NCBI RefSeq assembly: GCF_006152145.1
Contig: NZ_VDFV01000003.1
Coordinates: forward strand, 182,413 to 246,412
Reading direction: 5' to 3'
DNA length: 64,000 bases
DNA from: Rubellimicrobium roseum
GTDB lineage: Bacteria > Pseudomonadota > Alphaproteobacteria > Rhodobacterales > Rhodobacteraceae
Both the position numbers and the translations under genes were made by a program. Below are positions 7,602-17,309 of this stretch, one piece after another (position 1 is the stretch's first letter; each line of letters begins with the position of its first letter). The notes beneath the pieces were generated by a model, which had not been told where the DNA came from, did no database searches, and was given only the letters and a program-made list of their open reading frames with translations.

Positions 7602-9466
7602 CAGGCTCGCCTTCTCTCGTGGCGCGCGCGCTTGCGCGGGTCCGCCTCGAACAGCGAGGCCAGTTGTTCGGTCATGGCGCCGGCGAGCTGCTCCACGTCG
7701 GTGATGGTCACGGCGCGCTGGTAGTAGCGCGTCACGTCGTGGCCGATGCCGATGGCGATCAGCTCCACCGCCTTGCGGCGCTCGACCATGGCGATCACGT
7801 CGCGCAGGTGCTTCTCCAGCGTGTTGGCAGGGTTCACCGAAAGCGTGGAGTCGTCCACGGGCGCGCCGTCCGAGATGACCATCAGGATCTTGCGTGCCTC
7901 GGGGCGGCCCACCATCCGGCGGTGCGCCCATTCCAGCGCCTCGCCGTCGATGTTCTCCTTGAGGAGGCCTTCCTTCATCATCAGGCCGAGGTTCGGGCGC
8001 ACCCGCCGCCACGGGGCATCGGCCGACTTGTAGACGATGTGGCGCAGGTCGTTGAGGCGGCCGGGCAGGGGCGGGCGACCTTCGCCCAACCACTTCTCGC
8101 GGCTCTGCCCGCCCTTCCAGGCGCGGGTGGTGAAGCCCAGGATCTCGACCTTGACCTGGCAGCGCTCCAGCGTCCTGGCTAGCACGTCGGCGCAGATCGC
8201 GGCGATGGAGATGGGGCGGCCCCGCATGGAGCCGGAGTTGTCGAGGAGAAGAGTCACCACCGTGTCGCGGAACTCGGTGTCCTTCTCGACCTTGAAGCTC
8301 AGCGGCGTCGTGGGGTTGGCCACCACGCGGGCGAGGCGGCCGGCGTCGAGGATGCCCTCCTCGCGGTCGAACTCCCAGCTCCGGTTCTGCTGGGCCTGAA
8401 GGCGGCGCTGAAGCTTGTTGGCGAGGCGGCCGACCGCGCCCTTGAGCGGGTCGAGCTGCTGGTCGAGATAGGCGCGCAGGCGGTCAAGCTCGGCGGGCTC
8501 GGCCAGCTCCTCGGCGCCGATCACCTCGTCGAACTGGGTGGTGAAGACCTTGTAGCCGGGGTCGGCATCCGAGATGGGCGTCGGGGGCGGAGGCTCGTGC
8601 GGGGCCTCGCCCTCGGGCAGCTCCTCGGCGTCCATCTCTTCGGCGTCCGATTCGGCCTCCATCGAGACCTGCGCCTGCGAGCTGTCCTGCTCCTCGTCCT
8701 GAGAGCGCTCGGGCGAGGCCTCGGCCTCCTCGGACTCGCTCTCCTGCTCGCCGCCGGCGTCCTCGTCCTCTTCTTCCTCGGGCTCGGCCTCGTCCTGCGG
8801 CTCGTCCTCGGCATCGTCGGGGTCGTCGCCGAGCTGGTCGCCGTAGCCCAGGTCGCGGATCACGTCGCGGCTGAACCGCGCGAAGGCGCGCTGGTCGGAC
8901 AGGAGGTCGGGGATGTCGGCCAGACGCTCGCCGGCCATGTCCTCGATGAAGCCGCGCCAGAGCTCCATGACGTTGGAGGCGCCGGGGGGCAGGGGGCGGC
9001 CCGTGGCGAGGTGGCGGATCAGGTAGCCCGCGGCGATGGCGAGGGGGGCGTCCTGCGAGTTGCGGATCTGGTCGTAGCCCTTGCGCCGCGCCTCGGAGGC
9101 GATGCGGGCGTCGATGTTGCCGGCGGTGCCCGGCATGTGCTCGGCCCCCAGCGCCTCAACGCGGGCGGTTTCCATCGCCTCCATCAGGTCGCGCGCCATC
9201 TGGCCCTGCGGGCGGTAGCGGTCGGCCACGCCGGGGTCGTGCAGGCGGCGGCGCAGCGCGAGGCTGTCGGCCGTGCCGCGGGCGAGCAGGATCTCGTCCT
9301 TGGTCAGGCGGCGCGAGACCTGCGGCAGCCGCATCGTGTCCGCCGACAGGCCCGGCGGGTCGACCGAATAGCTGACCGTGAGGTCCGGATCGTCGGCCAT
9401 GACCTTGGTGGCCTCGGCCAGGGCCTTCTTGAACGGGTCGGCGGGGTTGTCGGAGGGCTTGGACAT
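7601..9466 (-). CDS. cobT: Cobaltochelatase subunit CobT
   Basis: A 621-residue subunit of the aerobic CobNST cobaltochelatase, which inserts cobalt into hydrogenobyrinic acid diamide in B12 synthesis. The N-terminal helical part is followed by a long Asp/Glu-rich linker (about 200-300, with runs such as [14 protein letters not shown]). A von Willebrand A domain with the MIDAS motif DNSGSMRG lies near residue 410, followed by SDGAPVDDS. Like MgChl BchD it works with an AAA+ partner, here CobS at 10827-11801. The ATG at 9466 gives the expected length; reading can continue upstream but that stretch overlaps another gene's coding strand. cobN is not in the window. Confidence 0.95.
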   Translation of the reverse strand: MSKPSDNPADPFKKALAEATKVMADDPDLTVSYSVDPPGLSADTMRLPQVSRRLTKDEILLARGTADSLALRRRLHDPGVADRYRPQGQMARDLMEAMETARVEALGAEHMPGTAGNIDARIASEARRKGYDQIRNSQDAPLAIAAGYLIRHLATGRPLPPGASNVMELWRGFIEDMAGERLADIPDLLSDQRAFARFSRDVIRDLGYGDQLGDDPDDAEDEPQDEAEPEEEEDEDAGGEQESESEEAEASPERSQDEEQDSSQAQVSMEAESDAEEMDAEELPEGEAPHEPPPPTPISDADPGYKVFTTQFDEVIGAEELAEPAELDRLRAYLDQQLDPLKGAVGRLANKLQRRLQAQQNRSWEFDREEGILDAGRLARVVANPTTPLSFKVEKDTEFRDTVVTLLLDNSGSMRGRPISIAAICADVLARTLERCQVKVEILGFTTRAWKGGQSREKWLGEGRPPLPGRLNDLRHIVYKSADAPWRRVRPNLGLMMKEGLLKENIDGEALEWAHRRMVGRPEARKILMVISDGAPVDDSTLSVNPANTLEKHLRDVIAMVERRKAVELIAIGIGHDVTRYYQRAVTITDVEQLAGAMTEQLASLFEADPRKRARHERRRA

Positions 9467-9616
9467 GAGGAAGATAAAGCACCCGAGGGGGGTGGCGGCA
9501 AGGGCGGGCGCGGCCTTCCGCGCAGGGCCTGTGCGGCGGCGCGCGGGCCGGGCGCTTGCCCTTCGGCCCGTTGCGCCCCAGGTTCCGGGCCTGACATCCA
9601 ACCCGGAGGTTCCGCC

Positions 9617-10225
9617 ATGGCCGATACGCCGCGCATCGCCCTCATCATCAGCTCGACCCGCGATTCGCGCTGGGCCGACAAGCCCGCCCAATGGGCGCTC
9701 AAGAAGCTGCAGGCCCGCGGCGACATGGAGGTGGAGCTCGTGGACATCCGCGACTTCCACATCCCGTTCTTCAACGAGGTCGCCTCGAACGCCTATGTCC
9801 CCACGCAGGACCCCAACGCACGCCGCTGGCAGGAGAAGATTGCCGGCTTCGACGGCTACGTCTTCCTCGTCGCGGAGTACAATCGTTCGATCACCGGGGC
9901 GCTGAAGAACGCGCTGGACCAGGACTACGTCGACTGGGGCCGCAAGCCCATGGGTGCGATCGGCTACGGCTCCGTGGGCGCGGCCCGCGCCATCGAGCAG
10001 CTTCGCCTGATGGCGGTCGAGCTGCAGATGGTCCCGGTGCGCGCCGGCGTCCACATCGGCGGCTCCGAGTTCTACCGCGTCGGCCCCTACAACCCGAATC
10101 CCGAGCCCATCGAGGCCATCGACGGGGTGCTGGACGGGTCGTTCAAGGACATGGCCGACCAGGTGGCCTGGTACGCCCGCGTCCTCAAGCCCGCCCGCGC
10201 CGAGGCCGCGCAGGCGGCTGCCTGA
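9617..10225 (+). CDS. NADPH-dependent FMN reductase (flavodoxin fold)
   Basis: A 202-residue flavoprotein of the NAD(P)H-dependent FMN/quinone reductase family. The N-terminal phosphate-binding loop reads [17 protein letters not shown], and the [16 protein letters not shown] motif that contacts the flavin lies near residue 90. It probably reduces flavins or quinones in the cytosol. ATG at 9617 is preceded by CGGAGG at 9604-9609. The gene stands alone on the plus strand between cobT and the cobS group, which run the other way, so it splits what is otherwise a cobST neighbourhood. A direct role in cobalamin synthesis (cobalt reduction) is possible but speculative. Confidence 0.88.
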   Translation: MADTPRIALIISSTRDSRWADKPAQWALKKLQARGDMEVELVDIRDFHIPFFNEVASNAYVPTQDPNARRWQEKIAGFDGYVFLVAEYNRSITGALKNALDQDYVDWGRKPMGAIGYGSVGAARAIEQLRLMAVELQMVPVRAGVHIGGSEFYRVGPYNPNPEPIEAIDGVLDGSFKDMADQVAWYARVLKPARAEAAQAAA

Positions 10226-10434
10226 CGGCCGGCCGCCCGGGCCGCGACCGAGCGCCGTCCAGGGGTCCTGGGCGGCGTTGTCGTGTCCGGGGCGGGCGAG
10301 GGCAAGGTTGGGCAAGACGCGGGTCTCCGGGCTGTTGGCCCGAAGATCGCAGGAGCGGGTTAAGGAAGCGTAGCGGCACCGCGCGGTGGGTCTAACGCAA
10401 GGTTAACGGCGGTTGGCGCGGTGGACCGGCCGGG

Positions 10435-10830
10435 CTAGCGGGCCGGGAGACCCGGAATGCCGCCCTGTTCGAGGAACCGCAGGTCGCCTTCCAGCCGGGC
10501 GCAGTTCCGGAGAAGCGTCTCGAACAGTTCCTCGCTCTGCTCGTCGCCGTCGCGGACATAGGCGGTCAGGAGGTCGCGCATCCAGGGACGGCGCTCGGCG
10601 ATGAGCCGGTCGGTCTCGGCCTCGCCGATGACGCGCACGGAGGCCGCGCGGAACCGGGCGGCCAGCGCCCGCTCGCCTTCGTCGCCCAGCACGTCGGCGT
10701 AGCCTTCCCAGAGGGCGGCGCAGTGGGCGGGCGGGTAGATGGAGGGGCGGTCGTCCGCCGGCGCCGCAAGGGGGAGGCCCGCCAGGAGGCAGGCCAGGGG
10801 CGCCCCGGAGCGGAGCGCCCGGGCCCTCAC
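10435..10830 (-). CDS. Small exported protein, translationally coupled to cobS
   Basis: A 131-residue protein starting at GTG 10830, which overlaps the cobS stop as GTGA. The first 25 residues form a plausible signal peptide ([20 protein letters not shown] followed by AAPADD). The mature part is charged and helical with two cysteines (CAALWEGY and [10 protein letters not shown]) and no family I can name. The four-base overlap argues that it is co-expressed with CobS. A periplasmic product made together with a cytosolic chelatase AAA+ subunit is unusual. It ends about 210 bp from the FMN reductase stop; that gap (10226-10434) holds nothing I recognise. Coding status is supported by codon pattern and coupling. 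Confidence 0.7.
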   Translation of the reverse strand: MRARALRSGAPLACLLAGLPLAAPADDRPSIYPPAHCAALWEGYADVLGDEGERALAARFRAASVRVIGEAETDRLIAERRPWMRDLLTAYVRDGDEQSEELFETLLRNCARLEGDLRFLEQGGIPGLPAR

Positions 10831-11801
10831 CGCATCGCCATGGCGACGGCGCTTTCGGGAAGTTCCTCGGCGAAGCAGCGCTGGTAGAACTCGGCCACGG
10901 TCTGGCGCTCCAGCTCGTCGCACTTGTTGAGGAAGGACAGCCGGAAGGCGTAGCCAACGTTGCGGAAGATCTCGGCGTTCAGCGCCCAGTTGATGACCGT
11001 GCGCGGGCTCATGACGGTGGACAGGTCGCCGTTCATGAAGGCCGTCCGGGTGAGGTCCGCCACCGTCACCATCTGGTTGATCGTCCGGCGGCCCTTCTCG
11101 GTGTTGTAGTGGGGGCACTTGGCCAGGACGATCGCGGCCTCGGCGTCGTGGGACAGGTAGTTGAGCGTCGCGACGAGGGACCAGCGGTCCATCTGCGCCT
11201 GGTTGATCTGCTGGACGCCATGGTAGAGGCCGGTCGTGTCGCCCAGCCCCACCGTGTTCGCCGTCGCGAAGAGCCGGAAGGACGGGTGCGGCGTCAGGAT
11301 CTGGTTCTGGTCCATCAGCGTGAGCTTGCCGTCGGTCTCCAGCACGCGCTGGATGACGAACATCACGTCGGGGCGGCCCGCGTCGTATTCGTCGAAGACG
11401 ATGGCGCAGGGGTTCCGCAGCGCCCAGGGGAGGATACCCTCCTGGAACTCGGTGACCTGCACGCCTTCCTTGAGGCGGATCGCGTCCTTGCCGATCAGGT
11501 CGATCCGGCTGATGTGGCTGTCGAGGTTCACCCGCACCATCGGCCAGTTGAGGCGCGCGGCGACCTGCTCGATGTGCGTCGACTTCCCGGTGCCGTGATA
11601 GCCCTGGATCATCACCCGCCGGTTGTAGGCGAAGCCCGCCAGGATCGCGAGCGTGGTGTCGGGATCGAACTTGTAGGTCGGGTCGATCTCGGGGACGCGG
11701 TCCGCGGCCTCCGCGAAGGCCTTGGCCTTCATCTCGGTGTCGATGCCGAAGACATCGCGGACGGAGATCTCTTCAGTGGGCCGGGCCTGCGGATCGGTCA
11801 T
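10827..11801 (-). CDS. cobS: Cobaltochelatase subunit CobS (AAA+ ATPase)
   Basis: A 324-residue AAA+ protein of the aerobic cobaltochelatase. The Walker A motif is GYHGTGKST (about residue 77), and Walker B is [11 protein letters not shown]. Sensor 1 is [11 protein letters not shown], followed by the MoxR/BchI-like segment SPRTVINWA. It hydrolyses ATP to drive cobalt insertion by CobN together with CobT (7601-9466). ATG at 11801 is preferred because the sequence then begins like known CobS ([14 protein letters not shown]) and the length is close to 330; upstream in-frame ATGs at 11813 and 11849 are possible, and the 11813 one has GGAGAAG directly before it. The small exported gene overlaps its end by 4 bp. 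Confidence 0.95.
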   Translation of the reverse strand: MTDPQARPTEEISVRDVFGIDTEMKAKAFAEAADRVPEIDPTYKFDPDTTLAILAGFAYNRRVMIQGYHGTGKSTHIEQVAARLNWPMVRVNLDSHISRIDLIGKDAIRLKEGVQVTEFQEGILPWALRNPCAIVFDEYDAGRPDVMFVIQRVLETDGKLTLMDQNQILTPHPSFRLFATANTVGLGDTTGLYHGVQQINQAQMDRWSLVATLNYLSHDAEAAIVLAKCPHYNTEKGRRTINQMVTVADLTRTAFMNGDLSTVMSPRTVINWALNAEIFRNVGYAFRLSFLNKCDELERQTVAEFYQRCFAEELPESAVAMAMR

Positions 11802-11989
11802 TCTGGTTCCCATCTTCTCCGGTCGCCCGCGCGCGTCGTGCGGGGACAATTCGGGTCAGGGCTTTCTTATTCCGTTCGGAGGTCGCCGCAAGGGGCGGCC
11901 GGGCACGGGCGCCGCGACCGGCGGCTTTCGATGCGCCGGCCCGTTGCGCTTCCCGCTGCGGCAGGTCATGTGACGGCAGGGGAGGGACC

Positions 11990-12532
11990 ATGGCGAGCCT
12001 ACTGGAGATCGAGGACCTGATCGCCCGCATGGCGCTGGGCGACCGGCGCGCGCTGGCGGCGCTCTACGACGCCACGTCGGCGAAACTGTTCGGCGTCGCC
12101 CTGCGTGTCTTGGACGACCGGTCCGAGGCCGAGGACGCCGTTCAGGAGATCTACGTGAAGCTGTGGCACAACGCCGACCGCTACAGGTCCAACGGCCTCT
12201 CTCCCATGACCTGGATCATCACGGTCGCGCGCAACCATGCCATCGACCGCCTGCGCGCCCGCCGCGCGACCCGCGCCGCGCCGATCGAGGAGGTGGCCGA
12301 GCTGGCGGACGAGGGGCTGACGCCCGAGGAAGCCGTGCTGGCCTCGTCGATGCAGGCCCGCATCGGCGCCTGCCTGGGGACGCTGCCCGCCGACCGCGCC
12401 GACGCCATCCGCCGCGCCTATCTGGGCGGCGAGGCCTATGCCGACCTCGCCGAGCGCTACGGCGTGCCTCTCAATACCATCCGCACCTGGCTGCGCCGGG
12501 GCCTCCTCAAGCTGCGGGAGTGCCTGGGTTGA
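11990..12532 (+). CDS. ECF-type RNA polymerase sigma factor
   Basis: A 180-residue extracytoplasmic-function sigma factor. Region 2 includes SEAEDAVQEIYVKLWHNADRY, and region 2.4 includes TWIITVARNHAIDRLRARR. Region 4 has the helix-turn-helix EAYADLAERYGVPLNTIRTWLRR. The next gene, overlapping its stop, encodes a membrane anti-sigma factor with an RskA domain, so this is a SigK/RskA-like pair that answers an envelope or redox signal. The stretch before the gene (11802-11989) separates it from divergent cobS and probably holds both promoters, but I could not pick a clear -35/-10 pair. The regulon is unknown. Confidence 0.92.
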   Translation: MASLLEIEDLIARMALGDRRALAALYDATSAKLFGVALRVLDDRSEAEDAVQEIYVKLWHNADRYRSNGLSPMTWIITVARNHAIDRLRARRATRAAPIEEVAELADEGLTPEEAVLASSMQARIGACLGTLPADRADAIRRAYLGGEAYADLAERYGVPLNTIRTWLRRGLLKLRECLG

Positions 12533-13212
12533 CGCTGCTGGACTACGAGGACGACAACGGGCTGGCCGCGGAATACGTGCTGGGCCTCCTGACGCCGGAC
12601 GAGGTGCGCGAGGTCGAGGAGCGGCTGGGGATCGACCCGGAGTTCCGGGCGCTGGTGGCGCGCTGGACCGAGGACCTGGTGTCGCTGACCGACGACATCC
12701 CCTCCATCGCGCCGCCGCGGCCCCTGGAGGGGATGGTGATGCGCCGGCTCTTCCCCGAGGCGGAGCCCGCGCGACGCGGCTGGGGCTGGTGGCCCTGGCT
12801 GCTGGGCGGGGTCGCGGCGGCGGCTCTGGCGGTGGTGGCGCTGAACCCGCAGCTCCTGTCGCGCAGCGGGCAGCCCGACTACGCCGCCCGCATCGCGGCC
12901 GAGGATGGGTCGCTGGTGGTGGAGGCGAGCTTCGACCGCGACAGCGGCCGGCTGGAGCTGCGCCGCCTGAGCGGCGCCGCGCCCGAGGGTCGGGACTTGG
13001 AGCTGTGGCTGGTCGAGCTGCCCGAGGGCACGACGATCTCGCTGGGCGTTCTGCGGCGCGACGAGGCGACGACGGTGGTGGAGGTCGGCCCCGACCTCGC
13101 GCCCGTCTTCGAGAGCAACGCGCTGGCCATCTCGGAGGAGCCGCTGGGCGGCTCGCCCACAGGACAGGCGACGGGCCAGGTGCTCGCGTTGGGGCCGATT
13201 ACGGACCTTTGA
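12529..13212 (+). CDS. Anti-sigma factor, RskA family
   Basis: A 227-residue single-pass membrane protein predicted to hold the upstream ECF sigma factor inactive. The N-terminal cytoplasmic part (about 1-75) has EYVLGLLTPDEVREVEERL and LVARWTEDL. One transmembrane helix lies at about 83-102 (WWPWLLGGVAAAALAVVAL), and the C-terminal extracytoplasmic RskA domain has EGRDLELWLVELPEGTTISLG. No ATG fits. TTG at 12529 overlaps the sigma stop (TTGA) and gives a normal N-terminus, so coupled translation keeps the two proteins in balance. No cysteine-based zinc anti-sigma motif is present, so redox sensing through zinc is unlikely. Confidence 0.85.
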   Translation: MTLLDYEDDNGLAAEYVLGLLTPDEVREVEERLGIDPEFRALVARWTEDLVSLTDDIPSIAPPRPLEGMVMRRLFPEAEPARRGWGWWPWLLGGVAAAALAVVALNPQLLSRSGQPDYAARIAAEDGSLVVEASFDRDSGRLELRRLSGAAPEGRDLELWLVELPEGTTISLGVLRRDEATTVVEVGPDLAPVFESNALAISEEPLGGSPTGQATGQVLALGPITDL

Positions 13213-13394
13213 CCAGCGGAGGCTGAAACCCGGCTGCGTTGCGTCCGTGGCTTGGCGCGGCCGGCCCAGCCGGTTTCGGTTCGACAAGGGGCCGCCCCGG
13301 CCTCTCAGGGCCAATGGCAGCCTGAACCGAAGGATGACAACAAGTGCAATGGTGGGCGGCGCCCGTCCCTTGGGAGGGGCGTCGCCCGGCCGCC

Positions 13395-14036
13395 TCAGTC
13401 CTTGAAGTTGCGGCTGTCCTTGATCTGGTCCCAGGCCCAGACGACCTCGGCGAGCTGCTCTTCCTGGCTGCGGTCGCCGCCGTTCATGTCGGGGTGCAGC
13501 ACCTTCACCAGCGCCTTGTAGGCCTTACGGATCTCGGCCTTGGTGGCGGTATCGCGCACGTCGAGGATCTCGCAGGCGCGCCGCTCGGTCGGTGGGAGGC
13601 GGCGGCTGCCGGTCGCGCTGGGGGCGGCCTTGCCGGCGTTGCGTGTGGCGTTGTCGCCCAGGACCTGATGCGGGTCGTCGATGCCCAGGCGGGCCCAGGC
13701 CCGCTGCTCCTCGGTGCGCTTGCCGAAGGGCTTGGTCTCGCGGCCCCAGACGCGGTCGCTCTGGACCTGCTCGATGAACTCCTGCTCGGTCGCGCCGTTG
13801 AAGAAGTTCCATTTCAGATTGTACTCGCGGACGTGGTCCTTGCAGAACCACCAGTAGTCGTCGAGCGTGTCCGGCGACTTGGGCGCACGGAAGGCGCCGC
13901 GCTCCTGGCAGCCGGGATGGTCGCAGCCGCGCGTGGAGGTCTCCGAGGCTCCGGTCATGCCACGGCGGCCACGCGGGTTCTTCTTCTTGGAGGCCGACAC
14001 GGACATGTCGAAGCCGAAGGGATCGTTCTTTGCCAT
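13395..14036 (-). CDS. J-domain (DnaJ-like) protein
   Basis: A 213-residue protein with a C-terminal J domain (about 150-213) containing the essential HPD tripeptide in VKVLHPDMNGGDRS. This domain stimulates an Hsp70 ATPase. The N-terminal two thirds have a conserved block GCDHPGCQERGAFRAPKS and DDYWWFCKDHVREYN, with cysteine and histidine residues that may bind zinc. This arrangement is common in alphaproteobacteria, and the client is not known. The start at 14036 (MAKNDPFGFD) is chosen by its family-like N-terminus; an in-frame ATG at 14093 is also possible and would nearly abut the divergent bolA. No strong ribosome-binding site marks either. Confidence 0.85.
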   Translation of the reverse strand: MAKNDPFGFDMSVSASKKKNPRGRRGMTGASETSTRGCDHPGCQERGAFRAPKSPDTLDDYWWFCKDHVREYNLKWNFFNGATEQEFIEQVQSDRVWGRETKPFGKRTEEQRAWARLGIDDPHQVLGDNATRNAGKAAPSATGSRRLPPTERRACEILDVRDTATKAEIRKAYKALVKVLHPDMNGGDRSQEEQLAEVVWAWDQIKDSRNFKD

Positions 14037-14128
14037 GCTCACGCTACGCTCGCTGTCCTGCTCTTTCCGTCCGGGACGCGCGAGTTTAGTCATCGGTGCG
14101 CCGGATTGAAGGGGGCCATCGTAAAAAG

Positions 14129-14386
14129 ATGCAACTTGCAGAAGAAATGCGCCAAAGGCTGGAGACCGCCTTCGGGCCGACGCACCTCGAGGTGCTCGAC
14201 GAGAGCGAGCAACATAGAGGTCATGGCGGCTGGCGGGAAGGGGGCGGGACGCATTGGCGCATCCGCCTGCAATCCCCCGCCTTGGCCCCGATGAGCCGGA
14301 TCGAGCGGCACCGCGCCGTCCATGCGGCGCTGGGCGCGGACATCGTGGGGCGCATCCACGCGCTGGCGCTGGAGGTGGGGGGCTAG
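14129..14386 (+). CDS. bolA: BolA family protein
   Basis: An 85-residue BolA-like protein. The family signature is visible as LEVLDESEQHRGH, a THWRIRL strand and the closing helix RIERHRAVHAALGADIVGRIHALAL. BolA proteins pair with monothiol glutaredoxins to handle iron-sulfur clusters and affect cell shape under stress. ATG at 14129 is chosen; ATG at 14147 (directly before RQRLETAF) is an alternative with AGAAGAA upstream. It is divergent from the J-domain gene with under 100 bp between them, which is a common arrangement in Rhodobacteraceae. Confidence 0.9.
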   Translation: MQLAEEMRQRLETAFGPTHLEVLDESEQHRGHGGWREGGGTHWRIRLQSPALAPMSRIERHRAVHAALGADIVGRIHALALEVGG

Positions 14387-14390
14387 AACC

Positions 14391-14813
14391 CTATTCCGCC
14401 GCGTGGCGCGCGCGGTCGGGTTCGGACCCGGGCTCCATGCGGCGCAGGATCGAGGGGAGAGGCTCCTCCTCCCGCGCGGGCGGGGTGCGGGTCGCGGCCG
14501 GGGCGGGCGCCGACAGGGGCGGGGTCGCCGTGATGGCCGGGGGCAGGACGGGGGCGGCCGCCTCGCGCGGGGGGGCCGCCTTGGGACGGCGGAACACGAG
14601 AAGCGTCTCCATGACCGTCTCGCGCCCGCCGAACCAGCCGCGGCGGCGCTCGCAGGGCAGGGTGTCGGTCCGCACGAACTCCCAGCCCTCGCGGGCCAGG
14701 CGGTTCATCTCGGTTTCCAGGGCCAGGGCGAAGCGGTCCTCGGGGCGGCGAGTGCCCTTGGCCTTCAGGCCCCGGCGCGGGGCCGGGACGACGCGATATT
14801 CGTGAGACTGCAT
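14391..14813 (-). CDS. DUF4177-like protein with proline-rich tail
   Basis: A 140-residue protein. The first 75 residues match the DUF4177 pattern: a starting strand (SHEYRVVPAPRRG), a helix (ALALETEMNRLAREGWEFV) and a strand with RTDTLPC, ending in METLLVFRR. The remainder is alanine/proline rich and probably disordered. The function of this domain is not known. ATG at 14813 follows GAGGGGGTGGC. Its stop lies 4 bp from the bolA stop (convergent), and gatB lies upstream on the same strand about 57 bp away. Confidence 0.75.
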   Translation of the reverse strand: MQSHEYRVVPAPRRGLKAKGTRRPEDRFALALETEMNRLAREGWEFVRTDTLPCERRRGWFGGRETVMETLLVFRRPKAAPPREAAAPVLPPAITATPPLSAPAPAATRTPPAREEEPLPSILRRMEPGSEPDRARHAAE

Positions 14814-14870
14814 GCCACCCCCTCTGAACCCGCCAGAGGATAGCGGGCCGGGCCGATTCGTCCAATCGGG

Positions 14871-16376
14871 CTAAAGGCCGAGGCGCGCGTTCACCAGGGC
14901 GTTGACGGCGGCGGGGTTGGCCTTGCCGCCCGTGGCCTTCATCACCTGCCCCACGAACCAGCCCGCGAGCTTGGGGTTGGCCTTGGCCTTCTCGACCTGC
15001 GCGGGATTGGCGGCGATCACCTCGTCCACCGCGGCCTCGATCGCGCCGGTGTCGGTGACCTGGCGCATCCCGCGCGATTCGACGATGGCGCGCGGCTCGC
15101 CGCCCTCGGTATAGACGATCTCGAAGAGGTCCTTGGCGATCTTGCCCGAGATGTCGCCCGACTGGATGAGGTCGATGATGCCGCCGAGCTGGGCGGGCGA
15201 GACGGGGCTTTCCGACAGCGCATGGCCTTCCTTCTTGAGGCGGCCGAAGAGGTCGTTGATGACCCAGTTCGCGGCCATCTTGCCGTCGCGCCCTTGCGCC
15301 ACCGCCTCGAAGAAGGCGGCGTCCTCCACGTCGGCCGTCAGCACCGAGGCGTCGTAGTCCGTCAGGCCGAAGTCGCGCATGAAGCGCGCCTTCTTGGTAT
15401 CGGGCAGTTCGGGGAGCGAGGCGGCGAGATCGTCCACCCAGGCCTGCTCGATCTCCAGCGGCAGGAGGTCGGGGTCGGGGAAGTAGCGGTAGTCGTGCGC
15501 CTCCTCCTTGGAGCGCATGGAGCGCGTCTCGCCCTTGTCGGGATCGTAGAGCCGCGTCTCCTGCACGACCTGTCCGCCGTCCTCGAGGATGGCGATCTGG
15601 CGCCGGGCCTCGTGCTCGATGGCCTGCTGGATGAAGCGCAGCGAGTTCATGTTCTTGATCTCGCAGCGGGTGCCCAGGCCCGAGGCGTCGCCCTCCATGA
15701 ACCGCTCCCAGGCGCCGGGGCGGCAGACGGAGACGTTGACGTCGGCCCGCAGGTTGCCGTGCTGCATGTCGCCGTCGCAGGTCCCGAGGTAGCGCATGAT
15801 CTGGCGCAGCTTGGAAACGTAGGCGGCGGCCTCCTCGGGCCCGCGGATGTCGGGGCGGCTCACGATCTCCATGAGCGCCACGCCCGTGCGGTTGAGGTCC
15901 ACGAAGGACATCTGCGGGTCCATGTCGTGGATCGACTTGCCGGCGTCCTGCTCGACGTGGATGCGCTCGATCCGGACGCGGCGGACGGCGCCGCCGACCT
16001 CGACCCAGACCTCGCCCTCGCCCACGAGCGGGTGATAGAGCTGGCTGATCTGGTAGCCCTGCGGCAGGTCCGGATAGAAGTAGTTCTTACGGTCGAAGGC
16101 CGAGACCAGGTTGATCTGCGCCTTGAGGCCCAGCCCCGTGCGGACGGCCTGCGCGATGCAGCCTTCGTTCACCACCGGCAGCATCCCCGGCATCCCGGCG
16201 TCCACGAAGGCGACCTGGCTGTTGGGCTCGGCGCCCACCTGGGTCGAGGCGCCCGAGAAGAGCTTGGCCGCGGTGGCGATCTGCGCGTGCACTTCGAGGC
16301 CGATGACCATTTCCCAGGGGCCGGTCACGCCTTCGATGACCTTGGCCTTGGGGGCGGGACGGATGTGATCGAGCAT
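14871..16376 (-). CDS. gatB: Asp-tRNA(Asn)/Glu-tRNA(Gln) amidotransferase subunit B
   Basis: A 501-residue GatB, the kinase subunit of the GatCAB complex that amidates mischarged Glu-tRNA(Gln) and Asp-tRNA(Asn). The N-terminus has [12 protein letters not shown] and LFSGAST, then [15 protein letters not shown] and the [12 protein letters not shown] segment of the kinase cradle. The C-terminal YqeY-like tail (about 340-501) includes [13 protein letters not shown] and [14 protein letters not shown], which contact the tRNA. ATG at 16376 gives the standard N-terminus and a normal length; longer readings to 16502 are not family-like. GatA and GatC are not in the window. Confidence 0.96.
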   Translation of the reverse strand: MLDHIRPAPKAKVIEGVTGPWEMVIGLEVHAQIATAAKLFSGASTQVGAEPNSQVAFVDAGMPGMLPVVNEGCIAQAVRTGLGLKAQINLVSAFDRKNYFYPDLPQGYQISQLYHPLVGEGEVWVEVGGAVRRVRIERIHVEQDAGKSIHDMDPQMSFVDLNRTGVALMEIVSRPDIRGPEEAAAYVSKLRQIMRYLGTCDGDMQHGNLRADVNVSVCRPGAWERFMEGDASGLGTRCEIKNMNSLRFIQQAIEHEARRQIAILEDGGQVVQETRLYDPDKGETRSMRSKEEAHDYRYFPDPDLLPLEIEQAWVDDLAASLPELPDTKKARFMRDFGLTDYDASVLTADVEDAAFFEAVAQGRDGKMAANWVINDLFGRLKKEGHALSESPVSPAQLGGIIDLIQSGDISGKIAKDLFEIVYTEGGEPRAIVESRGMRQVTDTGAIEAAVDEVIAANPAQVEKAKANPKLAGWFVGQVMKATGGKANPAAVNALVNARLGL

Positions 16377-16482
16377 CGCACGGGCCTTTCGAGGAAGGAT
16401 TCGCTTGGGTCCTAGGAGGATGCGCCGATTTCCGCAAGCGCGGGCGATCGTGCACGGCCCGGGCAGCGAAGCCAGCTTGACC

Positions 16483-16530
16483 GGCGGGACTCTGCCGATC
16501 ACCGCCCCGTGAGAGTGGCGGGACTCTGCC
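16483..16530. repeat. 14-bp direct repeat upstream of the lipoprotein gene
   Basis: GGCGGGACTCTGCC occurs at 16483-16496 and again at 16517-16530, identical and 34 bp apart (about three helical turns). It lies in the 218-bp gap between the divergent gatB and the first transglycosylase-like gene. It may be a regulator-binding pair or the trace of a small duplication; I could not identify a protein. Confidence 0.6.
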
Positions 16531-16594
16531 TAAATGAGGGGTCTGGCATCCCGACGGGTTTACGCGGCCGTCATAGGCGGATCGTCATGCAGCC

Positions 16595-17224
16595 ATGCAA
16601 GACGAAACGAACACAGCACGTGTCCTTCCTGCAACGCGCGCCCTGGTTCTCGGGTTCCTCGGAGCGGTGGCCCTGGGGGGATGCGCGGTGCAGACGCCCG
16701 AAGTCGCGCCCGTTCCCGAGGCCCTGCCCGTGATGGCTTGGGACCACCAGGGGCCGCACACCGACCAATGGACCGAGGCCACGCTGACGGCCCTGGAGAC
16801 CGAGGGGGCGGCGCTGCTGTCCGAGGTGCCGGGAGACATCGGCACCTGGTGCCCAAACTATGTCCAGGCCGAGCCCCGCGAGCGGGCGGCCTTCTGGGCG
16901 GGCCTGCTGTCGGCGCTCGCCCGCTTCGAGAGCACCTGGAACCCGCAGGCGGTCGGCGGCGGCGGCCAGTGGTTCGGCCTTGTGCAGATCGCGCCGGCGA
17001 CCGCGCGCGGCTACGGCTGCGAGGCGGACTCGGGCCAGGAACTGACCGACGGGGCCGAGAACCTGGAATGCGCCGTGCGGATCGCGGCCCGCACCGTCAC
17101 GCGCGACGGCGTGGTGGCGGCCGGGGGCGGCGGATTCGCGGCCGACTGGGGTCCCTTCGCCAGCGCCGACAAGCGGCGCGAGATGGCGCGCTGGGTGTCA
17201 AGCCAAAGCTACTGCCGGGGGTGA
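16595..17224 (+). CDS. Lytic transglycosylase-like lipoprotein
   Basis: A 209-residue predicted lipoprotein with a goose-lysozyme/SLT-like domain. A signal peptide ends in the lipobox LGGC (Cys 30). The catalytic-type segment is ALARFESTWNPQAVGG, where Glu matches the transglycosylase acid, followed by WFGLVQIAPATARGYGC, the usual GLxQ-PxTA block. Four further cysteines (WCPNY, GYGCEA, ECAVR, SYCRG) probably form two disulfides in the periplasm. The next gene encodes a close paralogue without the lipid anchor. Peptidoglycan cleavage is inferred from these motifs. ATG at 16595 is chosen because the signal peptide begins normally there. Confidence 0.8.
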   Translation: MQDETNTARVLPATRALVLGFLGAVALGGCAVQTPEVAPVPEALPVMAWDHQGPHTDQWTEATLTALETEGAALLSEVPGDIGTWCPNYVQAEPRERAAFWAGLLSALARFESTWNPQAVGGGGQWFGLVQIAPATARGYGCEADSGQELTDGAENLECAVRIAARTVTRDGVVAAGGGGFAADWGPFASADKRREMARWVSSQSYCRG

Positions 17225-17309
17225 CGTTTCCGCGTGAGGTGACGCGCGGCTGCCAAGCCCCTGACAGACAACAAGAACTAACGAATTGGCGAATCGGGAG
17301 ATGTGCGTC

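Noticed and set aside
8597..9616. Upstream extension of the FMN reductase frame into cobT antisense
   Set aside because: The sequence before ATG 9617 is antisense to the CobT acidic region; a clear ribosome-binding site and family N-terminus mark 9617.
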